From NCBI RefSeq assembly GCF_014489495.1, contig NZ_CP060780.1, positions 62,001 to 126,000 of the forward strand: a stretch of 64,000 nucleotides of DNA, in the 5' to 3' direction. The notes below the pieces were generated by a model. It saw only the letters and a program-made list of their open reading frames with translations. It did no database searches and had not been told where the DNA came from. A program made the position numbers and the translations under genes. Below are positions 50,926 through 61,563 of this stretch, piece by piece. This stretch comes from Sphingomonas daechungensis (GTDB taxonomy: Bacteria; Pseudomonadota; Alphaproteobacteria; Sphingomonadales; Sphingomonadaceae). Each line of letters opens with the position of its first letter. The first letter of the stretch is position 1.

Positions 50926-51330
50926 CTACGGCTTCCGGGTTGGAACGCTGACGACGGTGAACTTTCCGAGCTGGCAATGCGGATAATTGCGAAGCCCGGT
51001 CGCCTGCACTTCCACCGGATCGAAGATCTTGACGCGATCTCCTTCGCAAATGTCGCCCGTTTCAGCCCCGGTCGTGATCGCGATTGCCGCGCTGGATCCC
51101 AGCCGTTCCACGCCGGCGCATGGTCTCGCCAGCTCGCTGCGATAGGTGACCCCGCCAACGACGTCGAACTCCATCGCATTGGGGCCAACAGTCCGCCGAC
51201 CGACAATCTGATCCAGCGGAACGCACCTATTCGCTTTTGTCGTCGCGGAGGGTTCAGCGGTCGGATTAGCCGCCAACGCAGCTCCAGCCGCGGTCATGCC
51301 TACCAGCGCCAGTGAAATCGCTATCTTCAT
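50926..51330 (-). CDS. Small secreted protein, DUF6491-like
   Basis: 134 residues with a signal peptide (MKIAISLALVGMTAAGAALA). The mature part has RCVPLDQIVGRRTVGPNAMEFDVVGGVTYRSELARPCAG and GDICEGDRVKIFDPV, with four cysteines likely paired in the periplasm. The C-P-L-D-x-I ... Y-R-x-x-L-x-x-x-C pattern resembles a family of short uncharacterised proteins frequent in sphingomonads and xanthomonads. It ends 10 bases from the convergent esterase stop. Function unknown. Confidence 0.7.
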   Translation of the reverse strand: MKIAISLALVGMTAAGAALAANPTAEPSATTKANRCVPLDQIVGRRTVGPNAMEFDVVGGVTYRSELARPCAGVERLGSSAAIAITTGAETGDICEGDRVKIFDPVEVQATGLRNYPHCQLGKFTVVSVPTRKP

Positions 51331-51354
51331 GGCTGTTCTCCCGAGAAGCGAGAA

Positions 51355-52536
51355 TCATACTGCCGATGCATGAACCGGGGCTGAGGCGAACGCGTTTCCG
51401 ATTGCATCGTACAGCGGCTTCGGGCGGAAGTTTGCATCGTATGGCGTCCCGCGCTTCATGGTCTTGTCCGCTCGCGGATCGAATCCATTCAGCCAGCTGT
51501 ATCGGTCAACCATTCCCCAGGCGAGGATATCGCGAAGCTGCGAATAGCTCAGCATCAGGTCGAGGTACGCCTTGGCATAGTCTGCCACCATGCGATCGCG
51601 CTGGGTGATATCGGTAGGTGCCATGCGGTCGTTCACGTCGAATTCCGTGATGACCAGTTTGTAGCCCATGCCGACGACCTCATCCACGAAGCGGCGCCAA
51701 GGACCTTCAGACTCTTTCACGATGTCTGCGACTGGCCCCTGTTTCAGCAGACGGATGTGGGATTGGATGCCAAGCGCATCGACCGGTGTCCCGCGCTTTC
51801 GGAAACCCTCTAGCAGCTTAAGCACGCCGCGCATGTGGGTCTCGTCTTCGCTGTTGCGCTCCCAACTCATGTAATCGTTGTAGACCAGCTGGGCGTGAGG
51901 GGCTTCGGCACGCGCGGTGTGGAACATGAGGTCAAGGAAGGCTTCCCCACCAATCGCGCGCGTGACGTTGGTATCCCGGATTTCACCGGTTCCCGGTTCC
52001 ACCGCTTCGTTCACGACATCGTAGGAGTAGATGCGCTTGCCGTAGCGACTGCAAACTGTGCGGACGTGGCTGACAAGGAGGGCTTCAGCGGCCGCCTTGG
52101 GCTGAGGGCCGAAGTCGAAAGTCTCAAGCCACTTCGGATACCATTTTGTAGGCGTCCAAAACAGCGTGTGGCCGCGCACAGCCATTCCTTGCTTCGTCGC
52201 ATATTCTACGATTGCGTCGAATTGCTGGAAGTCGAAAGTCGTTGGGCCCGGCCGCGTCCACTGCCACTTCAGTTCATTCTCGGGGACCAGAAGCGAACAA
52301 TCGCGTTCAAGGATTGTCGCGTAGGCCGGATTGGCAAAGCTGCCGCGATCGGCGCCGGGCTTGCTCCAAGACACGGCCGAACCAAAACGGCGGCCGCTCT
52401 TCTTCGCGAACGCGTCGAGGGACGCTGAAGACCCTGCGGCCACGGCCGAGTCGGTCGAAGCGATCAGCGCGGCCGAAAGTCCGGCGGCCAATGCTCCGCG
52501 CCTCGAAAATTGCGTTGGCTTGCTTGCAATGTCCAT
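51355..52536 (-). CDS. Endo-1,4-beta-xylanase, glycoside hydrolase family 10
   Basis: Cleaves the xylan backbone. The N-terminus FSRRGALAAGLSAALIAS is a twin-arginine type signal, so export folded is likely. The GH10 barrel shows CSLLVPENELKWQWTRPGPTTFDFQQFDAIVEYA, AVRGHTLFW, SYDVVNEAVEPGTG with the acid/base Glu177, QLVYNDYMSWE, ALGIQSHIRL and KLVITEFDVND with the nucleophile Glu298. 393 residues, no carbohydrate-binding module. The ATG at 52536 is used because it opens the signal peptide. It diverges from the GH67 gene across a shared palindromic operator. Confidence 0.95.
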   Translation of the reverse strand: MDIASKPTQFSRRGALAAGLSAALIASTDSAVAAGSSASLDAFAKKSGRRFGSAVSWSKPGADRGSFANPAYATILERDCSLLVPENELKWQWTRPGPTTFDFQQFDAIVEYATKQGMAVRGHTLFWTPTKWYPKWLETFDFGPQPKAAAEALLVSHVRTVCSRYGKRIYSYDVVNEAVEPGTGEIRDTNVTRAIGGEAFLDLMFHTARAEAPHAQLVYNDYMSWERNSEDETHMRGVLKLLEGFRKRGTPVDALGIQSHIRLLKQGPVADIVKESEGPWRRFVDEVVGMGYKLVITEFDVNDRMAPTDITQRDRMVADYAKAYLDLMLSYSQLRDILAWGMVDRYSWLNGFDPRADKTMKRGTPYDANFRPKPLYDAIGNAFASAPVHASAV

Positions 52537-52563
52537 AACGCTGCATCCACACTTAATTTCCTG

Positions 52564-52577
52564 TGATAGCGCTAACA
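52564..52577. promoter_or_regulatory. Palindromic operator between the GH10 and GH67 genes
   Basis: TGATAGCGCTAACA differs by one base from the perfect palindrome TGTTAGCGCTAACA found in front of the TonB receptor. It lies 28 bases upstream of the xylanase start and 33 bases upstream of the glucuronidase start, so one bound repressor could close both promoters. The central AGCGCT with flanking half-sites is typical of LacI-family operators. Confidence 0.75.
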
Positions 52578-52609
52578 CGCTGCAACAGGCCACTCAACGC
52601 GGATGTGAG

Positions 52610-54747
52610 ATGATGGCCAGGTGGTTTCCGAATAGCGCAGTGACCTTGCTGGCTCTGAGCGTGTTGGTGGTGATTGCTACCCCGCCCGCGCCGAAGATGG
52701 CTACGATCTCTGGCTCCGCTATCGGCCAATCGAGAACTCGCAGCGAGAAGCCTACGTTCGACAGGCGCAAAGCATCGTCGAGACGCGGAGCTCGCCGACA
52801 TTGAATGCGGCAGTCGCAGAATTGCAGCGCGGCATCGGCGGTCTGCTCGGCGCAACGCCCCCTCTTCGACGCGACCTCTCGGACGGCGCGATCCTGATTG
52901 GCACGCCGGCGTCGTCGCGCGTAATCGCAGGAATTGGACTGAAACTGGACGGTTTGGGCAGCGATGGGTTCCTGATCCGCAGCGTCAATCTCTCGGGCAA
53001 TCGCGTGACGGTGATTGCCGCAAATGACGAAGTTGGAGTCCTTTACGGCACTTTCGCCTTCTTGCGGCAATTGCAGACACATCGACTCGCTGAAACGCTG
53101 AACATCCGCGACGTGCCCGCGTCACGGCTGCGGATGCTTGACCATTGGGACAACCTGGATCGCACTGTCGAGCGCGGATATTCCGGCTTCTCACTGTGGG
53201 ATTGGCAAAAGCTGCCTCGCTGGCGAGACCCGCGCTACACGGATTATGCGCGCGCCAATGCCTCGATCGGCATCAACGCCACGGTGCTGACCAACGTCAA
53301 TGCTGACGCCCAGGTCCTGACGCCCCTCTACCTGGCCAAGGTCGCGGCCCTCGCGGATGTTTTCCGGCCATATGGAATCCGCGTGTTCCTGACGGCAAGA
53401 TTCAGCGCGCCACTGGAGCTGGGCGGGCTGAAGACCGCGGATCCGGTCGATCCGAAGGTCCGTGCCTGGTGGCGTGCGAAGTCGGACGAGATCTACCGGA
53501 TCATCCCGGATTTCGGTGGCTTTCTCGTCAAGGCGAACTCCGAAGGCCAGCCGGGACCGCAAGATTACGCCCGTACGCACGCTGACGGCGCCAACATGCT
53601 GGCCGAGGCCCTGCAGCCTCACGGTGGAACGGTAATCTGGCGCGCGTTCGTGTACGCTGCAAAGCCAGGAGAAGACCGCGCAAAGCAGGCCTTCGATGAG
53701 TTCCGGCCGCTCGACGGCAGCTTCCGTCCCAATGTCATGCTGCAGGTCAAGAACGGGCCGATCGATTTCCAGCCCCGCGAGCCGTTCCATCCGCTGTTCG
53801 GAGCCATGCCCAGGACGCCAGTGGTGCTCGAGGCGCAGATCACCAAGGAGTATCTGGGATTTGCGACCCACCTCGCCTTTCTCGGGACCATGTGGGAGGA
53901 GGTGCTGAAGGCCGACACCTGCCGTCCGAAATGCGGAACTCCCGTCGCCGACACGATCGCCGGCATGGCGGGTGTTTCGAATGTCGGCACGGATCGCAAC
54001 TGGACCGGTTCACAATTCGACCAGGCCAATTGGTACGCGTTCGGTCGGCTAGCCTGGGATCACGGCTTGCCGGCACGTGAGGCAGCTGAGGAATGGGTTC
54101 GGATGACTTGGGGCAACGATCCCAAAGTGGTCGAACCAATCGTGGGCATGATGATGGGGTCGCGACAAGCAGTCGTGAACTACATGACGCCGCTCGGGCT
54201 TCATCACCTCATGGCGACGGGCCATCACTATGGGCCTGGCCCCTGGGTCAACAACCTCGAGCGTGCGGACTGGAACCCGACCTATTTCCACAAGGCCGCC
54301 AAAGACGGCATCGGCTTCGACCGGACAAAGTCCGGAAGCGATGCAGTTGCGCAATATTCACCCCGGGTCGCCGGCTGCTTCAGCAATCGCCGCTGCGTGC
54401 CGGACGATTACCTTCTCTGGTTCCATCATGTGGGTTGGGATGAGCGAATGCGAAGTGGGCGCTCGTTGTGGGGTGAGTTGGCCTTCCGGTATGATGATGG
54501 CGTCAGTCGGGTGCAGGAGATGCGCCGAACGTGGCGCGCTTTGCAAGGTGAGATCGATGCTGAGCGCTTCAACGAAGTCGACGCCTTCCTCGGGATTCAG
54601 GAAGCTGAGGCCCGGTGGTGGCGCGATGCTTCTCTAGCCTATTTCTCGAACGTGTCGGGGCGGCAACTCCCTGAGGGTGTGCAACCTCCTGCGCATAGCC
54701 TCGGCTATTACGAGGCGCTGACCTTCCCCAACGTCCCAGGGCACTGA
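52610..54747 (+). CDS. Alpha-glucuronidase, glycoside hydrolase family 67 (one frameshift)
   Basis: Removes 4-O-methylglucuronic acid from the end of xylo-oligosaccharides. An N-terminal signal segment (RWFPNSAVTLLALSVLVVIA) is split from the enzyme by one missing base near 52685; the repaired mature start is EDGYDLWLRYRPIENSQREA. Family motifs follow: SRLRMLDHWDNLDRTVERGYSG, GFLVKANSEGQPGPQDYARTHADGANM, MLQVKNGPIDFQPREPFHPLFGAMP and LEAQITKEYLGFATHL, which carry the conserved acidic residues, and the C-terminal FLYLxxHHVGW-type part (LLWFHHVGWDERM). About 713 residues, normal. An in-frame ATG at 52613 is an alternative start. Confidence 0.94.
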
Positions 54748-54751
54748 TCGG

Positions 54752-54789
54752 AAAAAAAAAGGGGCCCCTCCGTTTACGCGGAGGGCCCC
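54752..54789 (-). terminator. Rho-independent terminator of the TonB-dependent receptor gene
   Basis: On the minus strand a GC stem (GGGGCCCTCCG against CGGAGGGGCCCC, one bulged base) is followed by nine T. It lies 25 bases after the receptor stop and 4 bases after the convergent glucuronidase stop. Confidence 0.92.
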
Positions 54790-54813
54790 GGGAGAGGGCT
54801 TTCGCCCGTTCTG

Positions 54814-54921
54814 CTATCCGCGCTCTGGAGCCGGCGGCGGCGGCGGAGGCGGAGGCGGCGGAACCGGGCACGCATCCGTCGCCAGGATCACTGACCCGTC
54901 CGCGCACGTCTGGGTCGCCGG
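54814..54921 (-). repeat. Pro-Cys tail cassette, copy 2
   Basis: The 108 bases at the 3' end of the receptor gene match 26816-26923 closely on the opposite strand and encode the same 35-residue tail. Synonymous as well as three amino-acid differences separate the copies. Confidence 0.85.
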
Positions 54922-57900
54922 AGGCGGCGGCGGAGGTGGTGGCGGAGGCGGCGGAGCCGGTGGCGGCGGCGGCGCCGGCGTGAAGGTGCCGCGCAGGATG
55001 AACGAGAACCTGCGATCGTTCATGAAGTAGGACCGCGGACCCAGCAATCCGGTTGTCGTGAATTGCTGGAGGGTCTTGGTCACCTCGTTCGTCAGGTTCA
55101 CCGCCTGGACACCGACCTTGATGTCCTTCGTGACCGAGAAGAACGCCGAAGCATCCAGCTGCCCGGTCTTGTCATTAAAGATCGGGTCGTACGGGAAGAT
55201 CACGTCGGCTGCGGTCAGCAGGAATTTCGAACGCCAGTTGTAGGCGAGACGGAAGGATACCGGACCCTTCTCGTAGAAGCCTTCGATATTGACGTTGTGC
55301 TTCGACAATTGCTCAAGCGGCAAGTTGCCGGAAACGCCGCCCGGAGGCGTGTTCACCGGAGCACCGCCATTCAGCATCGAGTTCGGCAGGCCCTTGCTCT
55401 TGATGTGCGTGTAGTTGGCGTTGATGCCGAAGCCGCTGAGCAGGCCCGGAAGGAAATCGAAGGTTTGCTGGTAAGCAATCTCGAAACCCTTCACCTTGCC
55501 GTTACCGTCGTAGTTGGCTGGACCACGAACGATTACGGTCTGTGTGATGCCGTTGCTCGTGATGTCGCGGTTGGTGACGTCCTGGAAGAAGAAGTTGTGG
55601 ATCGTCTTGTAGAATGCGTTGAACGTCAGCGATCCCACTCGAGCGAAATACCACTCCAGGCTCGCATCGAAATTCTTCGAGATTGCGGGCTTCAGGAACG
55701 GATTGCCCGCCGTCGCCGTCAACTGGAACCCAGCGCTCGTGTCCGAGCCAATCGTCAGGAAGTTCCGGATGTTCGCCATTTCTGGTCGAGCCAGATTCTT
55801 CGAGGCCGCGAAACGCAGGATGAGATCGTTGGTCAGGCCGAACTTCAGGTTCAGGCTTGGCAACCAATAATGATAGTCATTCTTGGCGAGGTCCTCGGTC
55901 GTCTGACCCGTCGCCCAGGTCTGCAGGTCGGCGTAGCCGGCCGGCCCGAGGAGGCAAACGCCGGTCGGCGGCACCTGCGGCGCAGGCGGCGGCGGAACGG
56001 CGCAGCGAATGGCAAAGGGATTCGTGATACCCAGCGCGGACTGCGAAGGAACGCCGATCGAACCCAGCGATGTGACTTTCGTAGTCACGTACCGGATGCC
56101 GATGTTGCCATCGAGCCGGACATTGCCAAAGATCGGTTCGTCGCTGCCGAAGTTCAGCATCGCGTACGCGGCCTTGTTCGTCTCGCTGACTTCCTGAATT
56201 TCGCTCGGCAGGAACAGCGTTCCAGGAACGACGCCTGGACGGTTGGCCAGCGAATTCCAACTGTTGGCGCTTCCGCCTCCAGCAACACCGGCTGCCTGCA
56301 CGCTCTCGAAGAAGTCGATCGCGTTCTGATAACCATCGATCAGGTCACCGGCGTAATAGTTCGCCGTCGGTGGTCGCGTGGTGTCACCACGGAAGAAGTT
56401 GTTGAAGCTGTACTGTTCGACGTTAGCGCCGCCCACCTGGTCCATGAACACCGCAGTGCTCCAAACCTCAGACAGCGAACCCCAGTTGTATGTGGAGTAT
56501 TTCACCGTCTGGTCGCGGTCGGCGTAACGAGCACCGAACTTCGCACGCCGCAAGAAGGGCACGTCATCCAGGAAGTTGTAGGTGATGTCGCCGCGGAACG
56601 ACCACTGATCGCCGCGGCTCTTTTCCGCGTGATCCATCGCTGCACGCCAGAAGGTGTAGCGAGGATTGCTGAAGTATTCGTCGTCCGTCGCGCCCGACAA
56701 TTCAGGCGAAGTCGGATTTCCGAGATTCAAGGGCTTGTGCAGGATGACGTCCGGACTGTTTCCAGTCAGGTCGACTTCCTGGTCGGCAAAGTTCGATCCG
56801 AAAACGCTGACGTCCAGATTGTCGTGCTTCGCCTTCACGCGCTGCGCGTCGACAGCGAATGACCAGTGATCGTCGACGTTGTATTTGAAATTGACGCCCA
56901 TGTCGGTGACTTTGTTGTCGTCATCGACCTGACGACGAGCCAGCGAGTGCTGCATGCCCCCGACCGGCACGCGATCGCCAACGACTTGCGTGCCCCATCC
57001 GGCGCCATACGGGCTGCCACGCCAGCCGCCCGTCGGGACGGTGATGTAGCCGCTCTCGAAAATGCCGTCGTCGTCGTACTGATAATTCTGGAACCCACCG
57101 ACCGGACATTCGGCGCGGGTGGTTCCGCCTGGCCCGTTGCCGTTCGGCTGGCAGCCCGCGGGATAGGTATTGTATTCGGACAAGTCAGGCGCGGCCTCAA
57201 ACGTATGCTCGCCCCATTTCTGGGTCGCGTGCGAACGGAGGAACTGCGCTGTCAGGAGCGCACGCCGGTCGAGGCTTTCCCACTGGGCCGCTGCGGCAAT
57301 GCCCCTGCGCTGGCGGTTGAAATCCTGCGTGCGGAATTGCCCACCGAGCGGCGCGTATGCGAGCGGCAGCTGATCTGCGAACCCATCCGCCCCGGTGTTT
57401 CCGCAGTCCCGCACGGCGAGCCTGACGGAGGTAGAGTCGTGGTGTCGTTGTCGCTCGGAAGCGGGTTGCGGCAGATCAGCGGTCCGTTGTTCGCACCCGG
57501 AACCTGCGTGCCGTCGCGAGCCTGGAAGTTGGTGATCTGAACACCGTCCGCGCGGCTGAACACCTGCGAGTAGGAAACCGCGCCGAGCAAACCGATCCGG
57601 CCCATGCCGGTATCCCAGGTGTTGCTGACGAGGATCGAACCAACCGGCGACCACTTTTCCGCCAGGTCGCTGTAATTGGCCTCCAGGTCGAAGCCGATGC
57701 GAAGGCCCTTCTGGTCGAACGGCAAACGCAGGTTCATGTTGACGGCACCTGAAAGTCCGCCCTCGATCATTTCCGCAGTCGAGTTCTTGTACACCTCGAC
57801 CGAACCGAGCAGTTCCGCCGGCACATCGGCGAAATTGATGGCCTGTCCGCCAACGCCCGTGGCGAAGGTATCGCGGCCGTTGAACTCCGACCGGACGAAG

Positions 57901-58352
57901 CTCAGGCCGCGAATCGCAACGGCTGAACCTTCGACCGAAAAGTGGTCGGGGTCGTTGCTGCCGGCGAAGCGGTTGATCGAAACGCCAGGAACGCGCTGGA
58001 GCGCCTCGGTGACCGACCGGTCCGGCAGAGCGCCAATGTCCTGCGCAGTGATTGCGTCCACAACCGTATCGGCGTTGCGCTTGATGTTCTGTGAGTTCGC
58101 AAGGCTCTGCCGGATGCCCGTGACGACGATGGCCTTGTCATCGGTGTTGTCGGTCGTTTCCGTGGAGCTGGAAGTCCCGGTATCTTGCGCAGCCGTCGCA
58201 TCGACGGTCGCCTCAGACGGCGTTGTCTCTGTCGATTGAGCATAAGCCGGAGCGGTCCCAAGGACGCACATGGCCAAAGCCGACACTCCGCAGCGCAGAG
58301 ATGCGTTCAGCCCAAACTGCAGCCTTTGGCCGCCGATAACCGGTGACGACAT
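54814..58352 (-). CDS. TonB-dependent receptor with Pro-Cys C-terminal tail (one frameshift)
   Basis: About 1180 residues, an outer-membrane importer, here probably for xylo-oligosaccharides with glucuronate side chains. After a signal sequence (SALAMCVLGTAPAYAQ) come a TonB-box-like DDKAIVVTGIRQSL, the plug domain (VVDAITAQDIGALPDRSVTEALQRVPGVSI, SAVAIRGLSFVRSEFNGRD, VEVYKNSTAEMIEGGLSGAVNMNL) and a long barrel. One base is missing near 57425. The receptor ends unusually: instead of the usual terminal aromatic residue, the barrel end (SYFMNDRRFSFILRGTF) is followed by poly-Pro, PATQTCADGSVILATDACP, poly-Pro and APERG. The perfect operator lies 12 bases before the ATG. Confidence 0.92.
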
Positions 58353-58364
58353 GAACTCTCCCCG

Positions 58365-58378
58365 TGTTAGCGCTAACA
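58365..58378. promoter_or_regulatory. Perfect palindromic operator before the TonB-dependent receptor
   Basis: TGTTAGCGCTAACA, perfectly self-complementary, sits directly upstream of the receptor's GGAGAG ribosome site. It matches the site between the two xylan hydrolase genes at 13 of 14 positions. Repression by a LacI-type regulator and induction by a xylan fragment is the likely logic; the regulator gene is not in the window. Confidence 0.82.
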
Positions 58379-58513
58379 AGCCCCAGCGCTGTCTCTCTCT
58401 GCACGGACGATAATACGAGCGGCTTAACATGTGCAAGAGGGAGATTCGTTGATGGGCAAAGTGATGTATCAAAACTGCCACATGCGAGATAAGCGATTGA
58501 AGTCGCGATATTT

Positions 58514-58528
58514 TTGCAGGTTCTGCAA
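58514..58528. promoter_or_regulatory. Inverted repeat in the receptor/halogenase divergent region
   Basis: TTGCAG-GTT-CTGCAA has perfect six-base arms, 63 bases upstream of the first halogenase-like gene. It differs from the AGCGCT operator, so it may bind a second regulator. The rest of 58379-58590 shows only AT-rich promoter-like sequence. Confidence 0.4.
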
Positions 58529-58590
58529 CCGTTAAACAGCCATTTGACGTTGGCGAAAGCAGGCGCTTACAACATGGACTGGGGTGAGAA

Positions 58591-60098
58591 ATGTTAGCGC
58601 AACCAAGCTTGGACGTCGTAATTGTCGGAGGCGGCACTGCCGGATGGATGACCGCGTCAGCGCTGACGAAGTTGCTGCCCGGTCGCTGTCATGTTCATCT
58701 CGTCGAATCGGAAGAGATCGGAATCGTCGGCGTCGGAGAAGCGACACTGCCGCACATTCGTGGCTTCAATGAGCGGCTCGGTATCGACGAGGCCGAGTTC
58801 ATGGCCAGGACACGAGCCACCTTCAAGCTCGGGATCGAATTCGAGAACTGGGGCAAGATCGGGGACAGCTATATCCATCCGTTCGGCACATTCGGCCGCG
58901 CGCAGGGCGACATCGGCTTTCACCAATATTGGCTGCGAATGGTCCACGAGGGCCGGACGGTGGAAGATCTGGAGCAATATTCGCTCGGCTGCATGATCGC
59001 GCGGTTGGGCAAGTTCGATCTACCTTCTTCGGACCCCGCCCAGATCGCGTCCACGTTCAATTACGCCTACCAATTTGACGCGACTCTATTCGCGCCATTC
59101 CTTCGCCAGATCGCGGAAAGCCTCGGCGCACAGCGCACGGAGGGAAGGATCGTCGATGCCGAGATTGACGGAGAGACGGGCAACATCACGGCGATCCGCC
59201 TTGCGAACGGAGAACGCATCACCGGCGACCTATTCGTTGACTGCTCCGGATTTGCGTCGCTGCTGATCGGCAAGACGCTCAACGAACCTTTCCAGGATTG
59301 GTCGAAGTGGCTGCCGTGCGACCGGGCCGTCGCGATGCCCTGCAAGACGGAGACTGCGGTCACGCCTTATACGAGCGCCATTGCCATGGACGCGGGATGG
59401 CGCTGGCGGATCCCGCTCCAGCATCGCACTGGCAATGGCTATGTCCACGCGAGTGGCTTTACCGACGAGCAGACGGCGATTGACGCCCTCGTCGCTTCTG
59501 TTGAGGGGAGCCGATCGCGGACCCTCGGGTGTTGCGCTTCCGTGCCGGCCGTCGCGAGCGGAGCTGGGTGGGCAATTGCGTTTCCGTCGGTCTGGCCAGC
59601 GGTTTCCTTGAGCCGTTGGAATCGACTAGCATCTATCTTATCCAGGCAGCGATCACCGCTTTGATCGAACTGTTCCCGGAAAAGCAGATCGCGCCCTCAG
59701 ACCGGGACGAATTCAACCGGCTGATCGATCTGGAATATGACCGGATCCGGGATTTCCTGATCCTGCATTACCATGCGACTGAACGGTCGGACACGCCGTT
59801 CTGGGACTATGTCCGAACGATGCCGATTCCGGACTCGCTCGCCGAAAAGCTTGATCTGTTTCGCCGACGCGGCAGGGTCGTCAAATATCGCGAAGGCGTC
59901 TTCCTGGAGGCGAGCTGGATTGCCGTTTACCTCGGCCAGCGAGTCATTCCGCAGGGCCACGATATGCGGGTCAATGGTCCTGACCCCGAATCGCTTGCAG
60001 CCGGGATGGAGAAGCTCCGTGCCGAAGTTCTTCATGCCGCGCAGACCATGCCCAACCATATCGACATGATTGGGCGCTATTGCCCGATGGCCGCCTGA
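58591..60098 (+). CDS. Tryptophan-halogenase family flavoprotein, copy 1 (one frameshift)
   Basis: About 503 residues. The FAD-binding start is [19 protein letters not shown], then [27 protein letters not shown] carries Lys79, at the same number as the catalytic Lys of PrnA and Reb[12 protein letters not shown] is the WxWxIP halogenase signature; [19 protein letters not shown] carries the catalytic-type Glu. One G is missing in a G run near 59507 (repaired: EPIADPRVLRFRAGRR). Whether it halogenates anything is unknown; relatives in sphingomonads, Caulobacter and Xanthomonas lie beside TonB receptors for carbohydrates. First of four coupled paralogues. Confidence 0.88.
58592..58605. promoter_or_regulatory. 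Imperfect operator overlapping the first halogenase start codon
   Basis: TGTTAGCGCAACCA matches the receptor operator at 12 of 14 positions, including the TTAGCGC core, and overlaps codons 1-5 of the flavoprotein gene. A bound repressor would block transcription close to the start. Because it is also coding sequence, chance cannot be excluded. Confidence 0.45.
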
Positions 60099-61563
60099 AT
60101 GGGTCCACGATCGATCTCGACGATTGTTATTGTCGGCGGCGGCATCGTCGGTTGGTCGGCCGCCGCCGCGTTGAAGCGCCGCATCCCGACGCTTGACGTA
60201 ACTGTCATTGCGACGGCCCCTCGCCGGATGCACTGGCCGACCGTCTGCCCTGCACGCTTCCATCGATCGTCGATTTCCACGCCGACATCGGTCTTAACGA
60301 CGTCGACACGATCCTAAACGCCAAGAGCGGCCTTCGCTTCGGCACTGAGTTCCGGGGATGGTCGGTCGAACATCCAAATTATGTGCATGCCTACGGCCCT
60401 TATGGCCGGCAATTGGGCGCCTCCCCTTTTTACCAGCATTGGCTCCGCGCGAGGGAGCTTGGGGATGTCGAATTGTTCGACGCTTTTTGCTGTGCTGCCG
60501 CACTCGGTGCCGAGGGGAAGTTCTCCGCGACGGACGGCCAAATGGATCTCGCCTACGGCCTGACGATCGACCCACCGGTCTACGGCCAGATGATGCGCGC
60601 CTACGCGACGCATCTCGGAGCCAAGGAGTTAGTGTCCGAAATCGGCGAGGTTCGCCTCCGGTCCGAAGACGGCTTCATCGACGCGCTGGCGTTAAGCGAC
60701 GGAGCGGAAATAGCAGGCGACCTCTACATCGACGCTTCGGGACCTGATGCGACGATCCGAGGAAAGCTGGATCGAGTCATCGAGGAGTGGAGCAGCTACC
60801 TCCCCTGCGACCGCCTTTTGATCTCCGATCGACCCGCCGGAGCAGAGGCTTCGTCTTTAGACCAGGTGCGCACGTTCAATGCAGGCTGGCGATGGGAAGC
60901 CTCATCACCATCGCGCCGGACCGAGGGCGTGACCTACTCCTCCCGGCACCTCGCCGATGATGACGCGAATGCGATACTGGACGATGCGGAGCGGATTGAA
61001 ATCCGGCCGGGACGATATTCAGAGCCATGGTTCCGTAACTGCGTGGCGATCGGGGACGCGGCGGTTTCAATCGAGCCCCTCGAATGGACCAACCTTCATC
61101 TGGCTCACAGCGCGATCGATCGTCTCGTCGCGATGATGCCGGACACGGATTGCTCCCCGGTGGAGCTGTGGGATTACAACCGGCAGACCAATGCAGAAGC
61201 GGACCGCGTTCGCGATTTCGTCATGCTCCATTACGTGGCCTCGCACCGCCCGGATGAGGCCTTCTGGACAGACGCCTCAACGCGGCCCTGCCCGCTTCGC
61301 TAGAGCATACGTTGACCCAGTTTCGCGAACGCGGCCGGCTTCCGTTTTATGAGGAAGAGACCTTCGCTCGTGACAGCTGGGCGGCGGTCCTGATCGGCCA
61401 GGGCGTGTTTCCGCGCCGATCCGACCCGCTGCTCGACGAGATGACCACGAGTGAATCGGCGCGAGCCATGCAGCAAATGCGTGACGCCATCAGCGCGGTT
61501 GTCGCAAGGGCGCCATCGCACGCAAACTACCTCCGCAATCTCGCCAGGCAGGAGCCGCGATGA
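60099..61563 (+). CDS. Divergent halogenase-like flavoprotein, copy 2 (two frameshifts)
   Basis: About 489 residues. It starts directly after the stop of copy 1 (ATG at 60099): STIVIVGGGIVGWSAAAALKRRIP. The fold is that of the halogenases, but key positions have changed: the catalytic Lys is Arg (LRFGTEFRGW, codon 60335-60337), the WxWxIP motif reads GWRWEASSP, and the Glu segment reads IEPLEWTNLHLAHSAI. Bases are missing near 60222 and 61277. It is probably not a halogenase; it may be a structural or regulatory partner, or a flavoprotein with another reaction. Its stop overlaps the start of copy 3 (ATGA). Confidence 0.8.

Noticed and set aside
55063-56862. 599-codon open frame opposite the TonB receptor
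   Set aside because: It is a by-product of high third-position GC in the receptor gene; its composition is Arg/Val-rich with no motif or plausible start.
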